Shown here in pieces: positions 1-9,243 of a DNA stretch of 64,000 nt. Both the position numbers and the translations under genes were made by a program. Below the pieces are notes generated by a model. It saw only the letters and a list, made by a program, of their open reading frames with translations, was not told where the DNA came from and did not search any database. The DNA comes from JAPSGB01 sp963775185 (GTDB taxonomy: Bacteria > Myxococcota_A > Polyangia > Polyangiales > Polyangiaceae), in assembly GCA_963775185.1 (NCBI GenBank), contig CAVZIE010000019.1, positions 32,564 to 96,563 of the forward strand. The letters are read 5' to 3'. The stretch's first letter is position 1, and each line of letters begins with the position of its first letter.

Positions 1-258
1 CAGCTCCGGCGGGTGCACGGCCACGCGCGCGAGCCGGAACGCGTCGCTCGGCACCGCCGGGATCGACTCCACGCGGTCGAGCCCGGCGCTGCGCGCATCG
101 ACCAGCCGCTTGAAGCCCGCCGACCAGCGCGCCTGGAAGCGCGCGATGTCGACGGCGATCGCGTCGAACTCTTCGCTTTCGCCCGCATCGCCGCGGGCGA
201 AAGCGCGGACGCGCGCGTGCAGCGCGTCGCTCTCGGCCAGGAGCTGGTCGTCGCTCAT
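1..258 (-). CDS. LuxE-like acyl-protein synthetase, N-terminal part (runs off the window)
   Basis: Reading leftwards from ATG at 258, 86 codons are open to the window edge. The segment with IPAVPSDAF followed by a PPE motif resembles the N-terminal region of LuxE/acyl-protein synthetase adenylating enzymes, where this segment precedes the nucleotide-binding loop. The start codon overlaps the TGA of the upstream aminotransferase (ATGA), so the two genes are translationally coupled. The adenylation motifs lie outside the window, so the assignment rests on one short region and could be wrong. Confidence 0.5.
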   Translation of the reverse strand, partial: MSDDQLLAESDALHARVRAFARGDAGESEEFDAIAVDIARFQARWSAGFKRLVDARSAGLDRVESIPAVPSDAFRLARVAVHPPEL

Positions 259-1620
259 CGGCGCGAGGCGTTTAGCACGGAACGGAGCTCCGCGACGAAC
301 GCGAGCAGCAGCTCCTCCGCGATCAGCAGCGGCGGCGTCATGACCAGGACCTCGCGGCGGCCGCCGCCGGTCGACACAATCCAGCCGCGCTCGAGCAGCT
401 TGCGCATCACAGCGACCGCCGCGCCCGGGCCTTCCCCGAGGTCGACGCCGGTCATGAGCCCCGCGCCGCGGACCTCCACGACGCCGGGCAGCGGCTCGGC
501 CCGCAGCGCGTCGATGAAGCGCGCGCCGACGTCGGCGGCGCGCGCCGCGAGCTTCTCTCGCGACAGCACGTCGATCGTCGCGAGCGCGGTCGCGCACGCG
601 AGCGGCGCGCCGGCGAAGGTCGACGTGTGCACGACCTCCGCGTCGCGGCTCCACGCACGCATCACGTCGTCCTTGCCGATGCACGCGCTGATCGGCAAGC
701 CGCCGCCCAGCCCCTTGCCGAGGCAGATCAGAATCCGGCGCGAAGCCGTCCGCGATCGAGCACAGCGTGCGGCCAGCGCGACCGAGACCGGTCCAGATCT
801 CGTCGGCGACGAGCAGCGCGCCGGCGGCGTGCGCGAGTCGGCCGAGCTCGGGCACGAACGCCGCGGGCGGCACCACGCAGCCGCCGCGCCCCAGGATCGG
901 CTCGACGAGCACCGCGCCGACGTCGCCACGCGCGAGCTCGAAACGCACCCGCTCGAGCGCGGCGTCCATGGAGTCGTCGTCCGCCGGATAGTCGACGAAC
1001 GCGACGTGCGGGTTGAGCTGCGCCGCGAACGGCTCGCGATAGCTCGCGCGTAGCCCGAGGGCGGCGAGCGGCCCGTACGAGAGCCCGTGATACGCGCCGG
1101 AGAAGGCGATCGCGCCGGGTCTTCCCGTGTAGAGCGCGCACGTCTTGAGCGCTGCGCTGACCGCGTCCGCGCCGGACTGGCCCAGGATCACCCGGGCCCC
1201 GGCCTCCGGATACAGCTCGGCCAGGCGCGTGGACAGCGCGATGCGCGCGTCCGACGGGTACACGTCGCCGAGCGCTTGCATGAGCCGCGGCGCTTGCAGC
1301 TCGATCGCGCCGAGCACGCGTGGGTGCGCGTGACCCAGCAGCAGCGCGCCGAAGCCGGCGGCCATGTCCACGTAGCGATTGCCGTCCACGTCGAGCACGT
1401 TCGAGCCCTTGCCGCTCGCGTACACGATGGTGCCGGCGGGGACGGCGGCGCGGATCCCGCGCGACGGGTCCGGCTCGACGCGCGGCCCCATGGGCGCGCT
1501 GGCTCGCGCGTTCCTGAGCAGCCACGATCGCGATTGCGCGCCGGGGGGCCGCTCGCGGAGAAACGGCAGATCGTTGCCCGGACGCTCCTCGGGCGGAGGC
1601 GGGATCTCCGAGAAGCTCAC
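255..1620 (-). CDS. Class III (PLP) aminotransferase, one-base frame break
   Basis: Fold-type I, class III aminotransferase (acetylornithine/4-aminobutyrate/diaminobutyrate group); the substrate cannot be told. From GTG at 1620 the protein reads through VYASGKGSNVLDVDGNRYVDM, GQSGADAVSAALKTC, an AYHG motif and VADEIWTGLGRAGR, which contains the conserved Asp-Glu that binds the cofactor. After a break near 732 it continues in the next frame with ICLGKGLGGGLPISA, containing the Schiff-base lysine, and a normal C-terminus. The break is a single surplus T in GATtCTGATC; removing it gives a full-length enzyme of about 454 residues. GTG overlaps the TGA of the FHA-GGDEF gene. The break looks like a sequence error, but real inactivation is possible. 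Confidence 0.8.
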
Positions 1621-2513
1621 ACGCAGACCCGGTTCCGGCCCCCGTGCTTCGCCTCGTACAGCTTCTCGTCGGCGCGCTGGATCAGATCCGTTGCGGCGCG
1701 ATCCTCCGCGCCGAGCAGTGCGCAGCCGATGCTGACCGTCACCGGAATCTTCTCGCCCTGGAACGTGAACCCGTGCTCCGCCACGCGCCCGCGCAGGTTC
1801 TCGGCCAGCGCCGTCGCGCCGTCGATGGGCGTCTCCGGAAGCACGATCACGAACTCCTCGCCGCCGTAGCGCGCGAACACCTCGTCGCGGCGGATGCGCG
1901 CCTGGACGACCTTCGCGAGCTCGCGCAGCACGTAGTCGCCGGCGAGGTGCCCGAACTGGTCGTTGATGCGCTTGAAGAAGTCGATGTCGAACATCACGAC
2001 CGACAAGGGGCGCTCGTGGCGCCGCGCGCGGATCACCTCGCGCTCGAGCGCCTCGTACAGGAAGCGCTTGTTGTTGATCTGCGTCAGACCATCCACGATG
2101 GTCATGCGGTAGATCTCTTCGTGGTATTTCGCCTCGGCGTCGGCGCCGGACAAGAACTTCAGGATGGTCGGGCCGACCTTCAGCCGGTCGCTGTTGTTGA
2201 GCAGCGCCTCGCGGTTGATCTGCTCCTCGTTGAGGTAGGTGCCGTTGGTCGAGCCGTCGTCCACCACGAACCAGGCGGGACCGCGTCGCTCGAGGTGCGC
2301 GTGGCGTCGCGACACGGAGTCGCCTTCGAGCACGATCGCGTTGTCCCCCCCGCGGCCGATGCGGATCGGGTTCTTGTCGAGCACGAAGCGCTTTCCGAGC
2401 AGCCCCGGCTCCTTCGTATAGATCACGACCACGCAGTCGTTGCCGACGCCGTCGTCCGACGGCGGTCGCTGGACGACCTGGGTAACTCGCGTCTTCTCGT
2501 CGAATTCGGTCAC
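1617..2513 (-). CDS. FHA-domain diguanylate cyclase
   Basis: Predicted to make cyclic di-GMP from two GTP under control of a phosphothreonine-binding FHA domain. FHA spans roughly residues 28-115 (RIGRGGDNAI, SVSRRHAHL, DGSTNGTYLN). The GGDEF domain spans about 130-298, with the active-site loop RYGGEEF at about 215-221. The product-inhibition (I-site) position reads RRDE instead of RxxD, so feedback inhibition may be weak or absent. There are no membrane segments, so it is cytosolic. The N-terminus MTEFDEKTRV fits FHA-GGDEF proteins and supports the 2513 start. It overlaps the downstream aminotransferase by GTGA. Ser/Thr kinases are plentiful in such genomes and could supply the FHA ligand. 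Confidence 0.9.
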   Translation of the reverse strand: MTEFDEKTRVTQVVQRPPSDDGVGNDCVVVIYTKEPGLLGKRFVLDKNPIRIGRGGDNAIVLEGDSVSRRHAHLERRGPAWFVVDDGSTNGTYLNEEQINREALLNNSDRLKVGPTILKFLSGADAEAKYHEEIYRMTIVDGLTQINNKRFLYEALEREVIRARRHERPLSVVMFDIDFFKRINDQFGHLAGDYVLRELAKVVQARIRRDEVFARYGGEEFVIVLPETPIDGATALAENLRGRVAEHGFTFQGEKIPVTVSIGCALLGAEDRAATDLIQRADEKLYEAKHGGRNRVCV

Positions 2514-2747
2514 GGACAGCCGGCCTCAACGAATCGTTTTCGCCTGCGTGTGGCGATCAATGGTAGCGGTCCACCCATGGTCACGGCCGGCGTCGCGCCG
2601 CGAATACGAAAGCCCGATTCGGCAAGCTATCGCTCGCTGCGCTTGCCCGTCAAGCGGGCGCCGGCACGGGACTTGCGGCAGCATTCCTCGACGTTATTCT
2701 GACGTCATTCCGGGGTTTTGCCAGCGCCCGCACCAGTATGGGGACAG

Positions 2748-3281
2748 ATGAAATCGATCACCGCGGCCGACGCCAGCAGCATCCGGATCTTCACCTTCAA
2801 GCGCGGAATCCTTTCAAAGATCGCGCACGATCTGCAAATCCGCGTCGACGGGTTCGAGATCCGGCCGGCCGAACCCGCTACTGATGGAACAGCTGTGGAG
2901 GCCGATTTCCTTCCCGATCATTTCCGCGTCGAGGGCACGGTCAAGAATGATCGCCTCGACGAGGGCGGCCTGTCCGATGCCGACAAGCGCGAGATCAAGG
3001 CCACAATGCGGGACAAGGTGCTCGCTTCCCAGCCGATTCGCTTCCGGGGCACCGCCCGCGAGTCCGGCGCCGGCTACAGTGTGGACGGCACGCTCAGCAT
3101 GGCCGGCCGGGACGCGAGCGTCGCTTTCACGCTCGCCCGTCGCGAGCACCGGCTGGTCGGTGCTGTCGAGCTCCAGCCGTCGCGCTGGGGCATCGAGCCG
3201 TACAAGGCCATGATGGGCGCGATCAAGCTCGAGGATCGCGTGCGCGTCGACTTCGACCTGCCGGATCCGCAGCAGGGCTAG
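2748..3281 (+). CDS. YceI-family protein
   Basis: A protein of 177 residues with the YceI/lipocalin-like beta-barrel pattern: FTFKRGILSKIAHDLQIRV near the start, FRVEGTVKNDRL, then FRGTARESGAGYSVDGTLSMAGR and a C-terminal RVDFDL strand. YceI proteins bind isoprenoid-type lipids. No signal peptide is visible, so this copy may be cytosolic. ATG at 2748, 7 bases after GGGGAC, is preferred over an in-frame GTG-type start 30 bases upstream. It is a single gene facing the convergent amidase, whose stop lies at its 3' end. Confidence 0.8.
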   Translation: MKSITAADASSIRIFTFKRGILSKIAHDLQIRVDGFEIRPAEPATDGTAVEADFLPDHFRVEGTVKNDRLDEGGLSDADKREIKATMRDKVLASQPIRFRGTARESGAGYSVDGTLSMAGRDASVAFTLARREHRLVGAVELQPSRWGIEPYKAMMGAIKLEDRVRVDFDLPDPQQG

Positions 3282-4729
3282 ATCCCGCTCGCCTCCGGCG
3301 GCACCCAGCCCCCGAACGCGCGCTCGAGCTCCATCGCGACGGCGATCGTGACGTGATCGTTGCCGTGGCGCGAGACCACCTGCACGCCCAGCGGCAATCC
3401 CGCGCCGTTCAAGCCCAGAGGCACCTGCGTCGACGGTAGCTCGAGCACGTTCATGATCCCGAGGTACGCCCACGGCATGTGCAAGCGCAGCGCCTGGCGC
3501 ACGGGCTCGTTGTGGCGCGGCGCCGGCGAGCTGTGCGACGGATAGAGCAGCACGCCGCCCTCGCCGAGCATGTCAGCAAGCTCGGCGCGTAGCGTGCGTC
3601 CGAGCTCGACCATGCGGCGCGCCTGCTTCGGCAGCAGGGCAGGGACGGGATCGACCAGCGCGAGCAGGCTGGCCATCAGCGTGTGGTCGCTCCTGCCGAG
3701 CATCCGCTTGACGATCTCGCGCAGCGGCCGGATCGGCGTGCCTTCACCGAGCAACGTGCCGAAGGGCGTCTCGTTGGCCTCGCCCATCATCGCCGACCAG
3801 ATGTCGAACTGGCGCTTGAGCGCGGGGAAGCTCGCACGGCGCACGCGCATGCCGCGCTGCTCCAGCGCCTCCACCGCGCGACGCTGCGCCGCGCGCAGAT
3901 CCGCGCTCACCGCGATGGCGCCGTTGTCCTCCACGTGGATCAACGTGCGCCCTTCCAGCGACACGCTCGACGGATCGCCCAGCGGCATCTCGACGCAGCC
4001 GGCCTCGATGCCGTCGGGGCCCGCGAGCAGTCGCAATAGCGGCATCAGATCCTCGGCGCGTCGCGCCAAGGGGCCGGTGGTGCAATAGCGCTGCACCTCG
4101 TTCTCGGCGTGCGGGTGCTGGCCGCTGTTCGGTACCAGACCGCCGCTCGGCTTGTGGCCGAACACGCCGTTGAAGAAGGCCGGACCGCGGATCGAGCCGC
4201 CGACGTCGGAGCCGAGCCCGAAGGGCGATCCGCCGGCGCCGATGATCGCGCCTTCGCCGCCGGAGCTACCGCCGGCGATGCGCCCATGGTCGTACGGGTT
4301 GTTCGTCCGCCCGTAGACGAAGTTGTTCGACTCCATCCACATGCACAGCTCGCTCGTGTTGGTCACGCCGAGCGGAATCGCCCCGGCGCGCCGGAGCCGC
4401 GTCACCGTCGTCGCGTCCTCGCACGCCACGACGTGCTTGCGGCTGACCAGCCCCGCGCTCTGCGGCATGCCCGTCAGCGAGAAGCACTCCTTGATCGTGC
4501 AGGGCACGCCGTGCAGCGGCGGCAGCTCCGCCCCGGACGCGCGAAGCTCGTCGGCGGCGTCCGCTTCGCGTCGCGCCGCCGCGAAGCGATCGCGGACCAC
4601 GGCGTTGATCAGCGGGTTCACGCGCTCGATCTGGGCGACGTGCTGCTCTACCGCCTCGCGCGACGTCACTTCGCCGTCGCGGATCAAGCGCGCGATCCGC
4701 GTCGCGGACACAAGCCGGAGATCGGGCAT
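3278..4729 (-). CDS. Amidase-signature hydrolase
   Basis: Ser-cisSer-Lys amidase of 483 residues, similar in size to fatty-acid amide hydrolase and GatA-like enzymes. The catalytic lysine is in VPCTIKECFSLTG, and the glycine/serine-rich signature runs GGSSGGEGAIIGAGGSPFGLGSDVGGSIR with the cis-Ser and nucleophilic Ser. The C-terminal VPLGLNGAGLPLGVQVVSRHGND is typical of the family. Start at MPDLRLVSATRIARL; 30 in-frame residues upstream are Pro/Arg-rich and look untranslated. It is not a GatA, since no gatB or gatC is adjacent; the natural substrate is unknown. Confidence 0.85.
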   Translation of the reverse strand: MPDLRLVSATRIARLIRDGEVTSREAVEQHVAQIERVNPLINAVVRDRFAAARREADAADELRASGAELPPLHGVPCTIKECFSLTGMPQSAGLVSRKHVVACEDATTVTRLRRAGAIPLGVTNTSELCMWMESNNFVYGRTNNPYDHGRIAGGSSGGEGAIIGAGGSPFGLGSDVGGSIRGPAFFNGVFGHKPSGGLVPNSGQHPHAENEVQRYCTTGPLARRAEDLMPLLRLLAGPDGIEAGCVEMPLGDPSSVSLEGRTLIHVEDNGAIAVSADLRAAQRRAVEALEQRGMRVRRASFPALKRQFDIWSAMMGEANETPFGTLLGEGTPIRPLREIVKRMLGRSDHTLMASLLALVDPVPALLPKQARRMVELGRTLRAELADMLGEGGVLLYPSHSSPAPRHNEPVRQALRLHMPWAYLGIMNVLELPSTQVPLGLNGAGLPLGVQVVSRHGNDHVTIAVAMELERAFGGWVPPEASGI

Positions 4730-4938
4730 AGGGTCGCGAGAGCCTAGCCCATGACGCCCTGTGGGGGGATGTCGGTGCGGCGCGGAATCCGGGTGTGGTT
4801 CTGTTCCTGCGCACGGCAACGCCTCGCGCTACGGGCTACCGGAAGCCAGCCGGCGCCCGGCCCGGATTCTCCCGCGCCGGCCGCCACCGCGTCGTCGCTC
4901 GCGCGCTTCACGGCGCGCTATCGGCTAGAATCGGCGTC

Positions 4939-5451
4939 ATGACGTGGAACACGGCGTTCGGGATCGCGGGCCTCGTGCTCGCGGCGGCGGGATGCAGCAG
5001 CTCGTCGTCGGGTGGCACCACGACGGACTTCAGCGGCGACTACACCGTCGCCGTCGCCACCGACAACAACGACTGCCAGTTCTCCGGCTTCACCGCCGGC
5101 GACACGGCGAGCGGCGTTCCGTTCACGGTGACGCAGTCGGCGGCCGACGTGACGGGCGTGATCGGCGGCAGCCTCGCGAAGGTGTACTACGACGTCGCGC
5201 TCGGCAGCCACACGTTCACCGGCCTGGCGAGCGACAACCACGTGTCGATGGTGATCCACGGCACCAACTCCTTCAAGCAGCAGAGCTGCACGTACACCGT
5301 GATCGCGACGCTCTCCGGGACGCTATCAGGCGACTCGCTCGCCGGGCAGATCGCGTACTCTGCCGCCACCAACGGCAGCGCCGACTGCGCGCCGCTCGGC
5401 GCCTGCTCGACGCTGCAGAGCTTCAACGGCTCGCGCCCGCCGAAGCAGTAG
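4939..5451 (+). CDS. Putative small lipoprotein
   Basis: A 170-residue protein with a lipoprotein signal peptide ending LVLAAAGC, followed by a short Ser run and a Thr/Ser/Gly-rich, strand-prone domain with five further cysteines. Probably anchored in the outer membrane or periplasm. No family recognised. Divergent from the amidase gene, with 209 bp between them. Confidence 0.7.
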   Translation: MTWNTAFGIAGLVLAAAGCSSSSSGGTTTDFSGDYTVAVATDNNDCQFSGFTAGDTASGVPFTVTQSAADVTGVIGGSLAKVYYDVALGSHTFTGLASDNHVSMVIHGTNSFKQQSCTYTVIATLSGTLSGDSLAGQIAYSAATNGSADCAPLGACSTLQSFNGSRPPKQ

Positions 5452-5454
5452 GCG

Positions 5455-5471
5455 CTGGCACGAGCGTTGCA
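5455..5471 (+). promoter_or_regulatory. Candidate sigma-54 (-24/-12) promoter
   Basis: CTGGCACGAGCGTTGCA matches the sigma-54 consensus at GG (-24) and GC (-12) with the required 10-base spacer and the full TGGCACG and TTGCA blocks. It lies 4 bp after the preceding stop. The predicted transcription start is near 5482, about 33 bases before the TTG start of the next gene. Confidence 0.6.
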
Positions 5472-5514
5472 GCCTCTCGTGGTTCGACGCCAATCGGACC
5501 GGAAGGAGCGCGCG

Positions 5515-6222
5515 TTGACCCAACCTGTGCCACTCGCCCTGATCGTCGCGACAGCTCTGTCGCTCGCGCCCGTGGCGGCGTTCGCCGCATCGCCGGAGGC
5601 TGATGCCGTGCCCGCGCACGCCTCGGGTCCGGCGCAGACGCTGGGCGTGGCCGTCACGGGCGGCGTGCTGGTGCCGGATTGCGGGTCCTCCTGTCCGGGT
5701 ACCCTCTCCACGGGTCCGTCGCTGGGCGCGCTGGTGCTGTACCAGCCATCGCGCGTCTGGGGTTTCGGCGCCAGCGCGCGGATGGCGAAGAGTCACTTCA
5801 AGTCGGCCTACGCCTCCATGTCCACGCCGGACACCTATTACGTCGACTCGGATCTCACCACGACGTTCTTCGCGCTCGCGTTGCGCGCCACGCTGGCGCC
5901 GCGTTGGGTCGTGAGCCCGCTGCTCGAGCTCGACGTGGGCGTGATGAGGCAGGCGCTGTCCGGCGACTACGTCGCCTGCTACGGCGACGCGTACTATCCG
6001 ACTGTCCGCGCTGGCGCCGGCGTGCTGGCGCGCCTGTCGCCGCAGTGGTCGGTGTTCGGGGTCGGCAGCATCACGACCGGCAGCGGCGCCAGCGGCCAGT
6101 GCCGGGTCACCGACGGTCCGCCGCGCGTTCCCTTCGGAGGGTGGGGCGTGGGCGCCGAGCTCGGCGTGGGTTTCGATCTGGGGCTGTCTGCCGCTCCGGC
6201 GCGGAATCTCGCGTCACGCTAG
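5515..6222 (+). CDS. Exported outer-membrane beta-barrel-like protein
   Basis: A 235-residue protein with a signal peptide (LALIVATALSLAPVAAFAA) followed by alternating hydrophobic strands and glycine turns (GALVLYQPSRVWGFGASARM, FFALALRATLAPRWVVSPLLELDVGV, SVFGVGSITTGSG, GWGVGAELGVGFDLGL), as in small 8-strand outer-membrane proteins. TTG at 5515 is chosen because AAGGAG lies 7 bases upstream and the signal peptide then starts correctly; there is no ATG nearby. Probably expressed from the sigma-54-type promoter just upstream. Function unknown. Confidence 0.65.
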   Translation: MTQPVPLALIVATALSLAPVAAFAASPEADAVPAHASGPAQTLGVAVTGGVLVPDCGSSCPGTLSTGPSLGALVLYQPSRVWGFGASARMAKSHFKSAYASMSTPDTYYVDSDLTTTFFALALRATLAPRWVVSPLLELDVGVMRQALSGDYVACYGDAYYPTVRAGAGVLARLSPQWSVFGVGSITTGSGASGQCRVTDGPPRVPFGGWGVGAELGVGFDLGLSAAPARNLASR

Positions 6223-6307
6223 CGCGTCACGGCGCGCCGCATGCCAGCCACCCGGCGAGCTGTCCAACCCAGGTGCGCGACGCGGCGCGCGGCGTATCGC
6301 TTCAGGG

Positions 6308-6327
6308 GGTTCCGCGCCGGACCGGCA
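6308..6327 (-). repeat. Dispersed 20-bp intergenic repeat, copy 1
   Basis: Reads on the minus strand as TGCCGGTCCGGCGCGGAACC, 22 bp beyond the stop of the MutS-like gene, between two convergent genes. Confidence 0.85.
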
Positions 6328-6349
6328 TGATCGACCCCCAGGTTGAATC

Positions 6350-8179
6350 TCATTCCAGCGGGACGTCGAGGCCGACGAGCTTCATCAGGCGCAGCGCGTT
6401 GCCGGCCGTGACCGGACCGGGGCGCAGCTTGTAGTCGAAGGTCATCTCGCCGTTTTCGACCTGCTCGCGGAAGTGCACGAGGGTCACGCGCTGCATCAGT
6501 GGTTCGGGCAGCTGGGCGAGGCCCATGTCGTGGGTGGACGCCGCGCCGGTGGCGCCGCGTTCGAGCAGCTCGGCCAGCACCCAGCGCGCGCCGATCTGGC
6601 GCTCGCGCGAGTTGGTGCCGTGAAGCACTTCGTCGAGCAGGAACAGCACCGGGTCGTCGCCGCCGGTGGCGTCGAGGACGGCCTTGAGCTTGGCGACTTC
6701 CGCGTAGAAATGGCTGACGCCGCTGCCCAGCGAGTCGCTCACACGGATGCTGGTGCACACGACGAAGTGGGCGATGCGGAAGCGCCGCGCGCACACCGGC
6801 GCGCCGGCGAGCGCCATCACGGCGGACAGGCCCATGGCGCGCAGCAGCGTGCTCTTGCCGCTCATGTTGGAGCCGGTGACGAGCAGCGCGGTACCCGGAC
6901 CGGGCAGCGAGACGTCGTTCTCGACGCGGCGCTCGTCGGCGATCAGCGGATGCCCGAGCGCGTCGGCCTCGAACACCGCCGGGCCCGCGCTCACCTCCGG
7001 CAGCACGAAGCCGGGCTCGTCGTGGAGCAGGCCGGCGAGAGACGACAGCGCCTCGAAGCGGCCCAGCGTCTCGAACCAGCCGCGCGCGGCACGTCCGGCG
7101 CCGAGCTGCCAGTGCTCGAGGGCGAGGGTGCAGTGCACGTCCCAGAGAAGGAGCGCGTTCACCACCGGGTGTACGAGGCCGTTGTGCCGCAGATCGTACC
7201 AGCCGACCCGCGCGCGGAACTCCTTCATGCGCGTAGACGGGCGCTGCTCGCCGGCGGTCAGGCTGTCCCGGAGTCGTCTCAGCGCGGGCGCCGACAGGTC
7301 GATGCCTTCGAGCAGCTCGAGCATCGCGCCGTAGCGCAGGAACGCGCCTTCCGTGGACGAGACGGCGAGGAACACGCGTGTCGTCGGCTCGCGGGTGCGG
7401 AAGCCTACCAGGATCTGGACGAGCAGCGGCACGCCCCACACCGCCGCCGGCAAGCCGAGCGTCGCCGCCGCGATCATGCCGCCGACGGTGAGCACGGGCA
7501 GCACGCGCGCGGCCCACACCAGCGCCGGCTGCTTGCACAGCACCGGCTCGGACTCGGCCCAGCGCAAGAGCGGCTCCGGGTCGGGCGGCTCTTGCTTGCC
7601 CTTCTGCGCCGGGTTCGGCTCCGCGACTGCGAACGACAGCGCTTCCAGGCGCTGTCGGAGGTCGAGCTCCGGCGCCAGCGCGCGGACCGCCTCCTGGCGC
7701 TCGAGGATCGCGGCGACGCTTGCCGGCGCGCGCAGCCAGGCGGCCAGCGTCTGCTCGCCGAAGCGCGTGTGCGCGACGCACAGCCGCTGGAACAGCGACG
7801 CCGGGCCGAACACGTCCAGGTCGTCACTGTACGGGTGCTTCGCGTCGGCGAAGCGCGCGCCGTCCGCGGGCAGCTCGCGGAAGCGGCCGCCGGAGCGCGC
7901 GTCCGCGTCGCGGTTGACGCGCGCCCAGCGCTTGGCGTCGTCCTCGGCGTCGATCACGCGGGCGTGCCACACGATCAGCACGCCGAAGGCGACCGCGCCC
8001 ACCGCGGCGATCACGCCGGCGATGCGCTGCGGGCTGCCGAACACCGCGATCAGCGCCGACACCACCATGACGCCGAAGGCGAGGCCGCGCAGGTTCGACA
8101 CCAGGCGCGAGCGCGCGCCCAGCGCGTTCGCGATCCCGGCATAGCGCGCGGCGCGCTGGGCGTAGGTTTCGTCGCTCAC
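6350..8179 (-). CDS. MutS-family ATPase, membrane-associated
   Basis: A protein of 609 residues. Two hydrophobic segments near residues 27-65 look like a membrane hairpin. The C-terminal MutS ATPase domain has a Walker A motif GSNMSGKST at about residue 435, a Walker B VLFLLDEVLHGTNS at about 515 and a Q-loop/ABC-like AASTHDMGLA. The mismatch-recognition domain of MutS is absent, so it is unlikely to act in canonical mismatch repair. It belongs to the poorly studied short MutS-like proteins of Bacteroidota and Myxococcota. Last gene of a minus-strand operon, 3 bp after cheB. Confidence 0.8.
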   Translation of the reverse strand: MSDETYAQRAARYAGIANALGARSRLVSNLRGLAFGVMVVSALIAVFGSPQRIAGVIAAVGAVAFGVLIVWHARVIDAEDDAKRWARVNRDADARSGGRFRELPADGARFADAKHPYSDDLDVFGPASLFQRLCVAHTRFGEQTLAAWLRAPASVAAILERQEAVRALAPELDLRQRLEALSFAVAEPNPAQKGKQEPPDPEPLLRWAESEPVLCKQPALVWAARVLPVLTVGGMIAAATLGLPAAVWGVPLLVQILVGFRTREPTTRVFLAVSSTEGAFLRYGAMLELLEGIDLSAPALRRLRDSLTAGEQRPSTRMKEFRARVGWYDLRHNGLVHPVVNALLLWDVHCTLALEHWQLGAGRAARGWFETLGRFEALSSLAGLLHDEPGFVLPEVSAGPAVFEADALGHPLIADERRVENDVSLPGPGTALLVTGSNMSGKSTLLRAMGLSAVMALAGAPVCARRFRIAHFVVCTSIRVSDSLGSGVSHFYAEVAKLKAVLDATGGDDPVLFLLDEVLHGTNSRERQIGARWVLAELLERGATGAASTHDMGLAQLPEPLMQRVTLVHFREQVENGEMTFDYKLRPGPVTAGNALRLMKLVGLDVPLE

Positions 8180-8182
8180 GGG

Positions 8183-9238
8183 TTACCTGACCAACGAGGT
8201 CACGAGCGCGCCGATGCGATCGAGCGGCACCACGTCGTCCACGACGCCCATCTCGACAGCCGCCTTCGGCATACCGTACACGGTGCACGTTCCGCGATCT
8301 TGCGCCACGGTGCGACCGCCGGCGGCCTTCACCGCCGCCAGCCCGAGCGCGCCGTCGCGGCCCATGCCGGTGAGCACTACGCCGACCGCGCGCGCGCCGA
8401 ACGACTGCGCCACACTCTTCAGCGTCACGTCCGCCGCGGGACGTACGCCATGGACCGGCGGCGTCTCGGTGAGCGCGATGCGACCGCCGCGCTCGACCAG
8501 CATGTGGTGGTCTCCGGGCGCGACCAGCGCGACGCCGGCCTCGAGCTCGTCGCCGGCACGCGCTTCGCGCACGCTGAACGACACCTGCTCATCGAGCTGC
8601 TCGGCGAGCGCCGCGGTGTAGCCCGCGGGCATGTGCTGCACGAGCACCAGCGCCGCGCCCTCGAGCCGGAGCCTCGGCAACACCCTGACGAGCGCCGCCG
8701 GTCCGCCAGTGGAGCTCGCGATCGTGATCAGCCGCAGGCCCGGCGGCATCTGCCGCGGCGCCGAGCGCAGGCTCTTCGGCGCGCGCTCGGACAGCGGCGC
8801 GGCGCTCGACATCGGACCGGAGGCGATCGGCGCCGCCAGCACCTGCGCGCCCGCGGCGGCCAGGAGCTTCCGCACCAGCTCTTCCTTGATCTGCGTCAGG
8901 TTCGCGCTGACCTCGCCGTCCGGCTTCTCCACGAAGTCCACGGCGCCGGCGGCCAGTGCTTCCACCGTGGCCGTCGCGCCGTCACGGGTGTGCGCGCTCA
9001 GCATCACGATCGGCACCGGGCGCGCCGCCAGGATCGCCCGCGTCGCGTCCGCGCCGTTCAGGCCGGGCATGTTGAAGTCCATCGTGACCAGATCCGGCGC
9101 GAGCTCGCCGGCGAGCCGCACGGCCTCGTTGCCGTCCTTCGCCTGGCCGACCACCGCGAAGCGCGCGTCCGCGCCGAGCAGGCGCGCGATCGCCGTCCGC
9201 ATGAACGCGGAGTCGTCGACGACCAGGACGCGGACCAC
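8183..9238 (-). CDS. cheB: Chemotaxis-type protein-glutamate methylesterase CheB
   Basis: A 351-residue response regulator of the CheB class: it removes methyl groups from receptor glutamates when phosphorylated. The receiver domain (VRVLVVDDSAFMRTA, phospho-acceptor Asp in LVTMDFNMPG, Thr/Ser in VMLSAH, Lys in VEKP) is followed by the methylesterase domain. Its catalytic Ser is in IASSTGGPAAL, His in LVQHMPAGYT and Asp in TGMGRDGALG. GTG at 9238 gives exactly the family length and follows the upstream stop directly. No cheR, cheA or receptor is adjacent, so it may serve a distant chemosensory system or a pilus-based one. Confidence 0.92.
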   Translation of the reverse strand: MVRVLVVDDSAFMRTAIARLLGADARFAVVGQAKDGNEAVRLAGELAPDLVTMDFNMPGLNGADATRAILAARPVPIVMLSAHTRDGATATVEALAAGAVDFVEKPDGEVSANLTQIKEELVRKLLAAAGAQVLAAPIASGPMSSAAPLSERAPKSLRSAPRQMPPGLRLITIASSTGGPAALVRVLPRLRLEGAALVLVQHMPAGYTAALAEQLDEQVSFSVREARAGDELEAGVALVAPGDHHMLVERGGRIALTETPPVHGVRPAADVTLKSVAQSFGARAVGVVLTGMGRDGALGLAAVKAAGGRTVAQDRGTCTVYGMPKAAVEMGVVDDVVPLDRIGALVTSLVR

Positions 9239-9243
9239 GGCAC

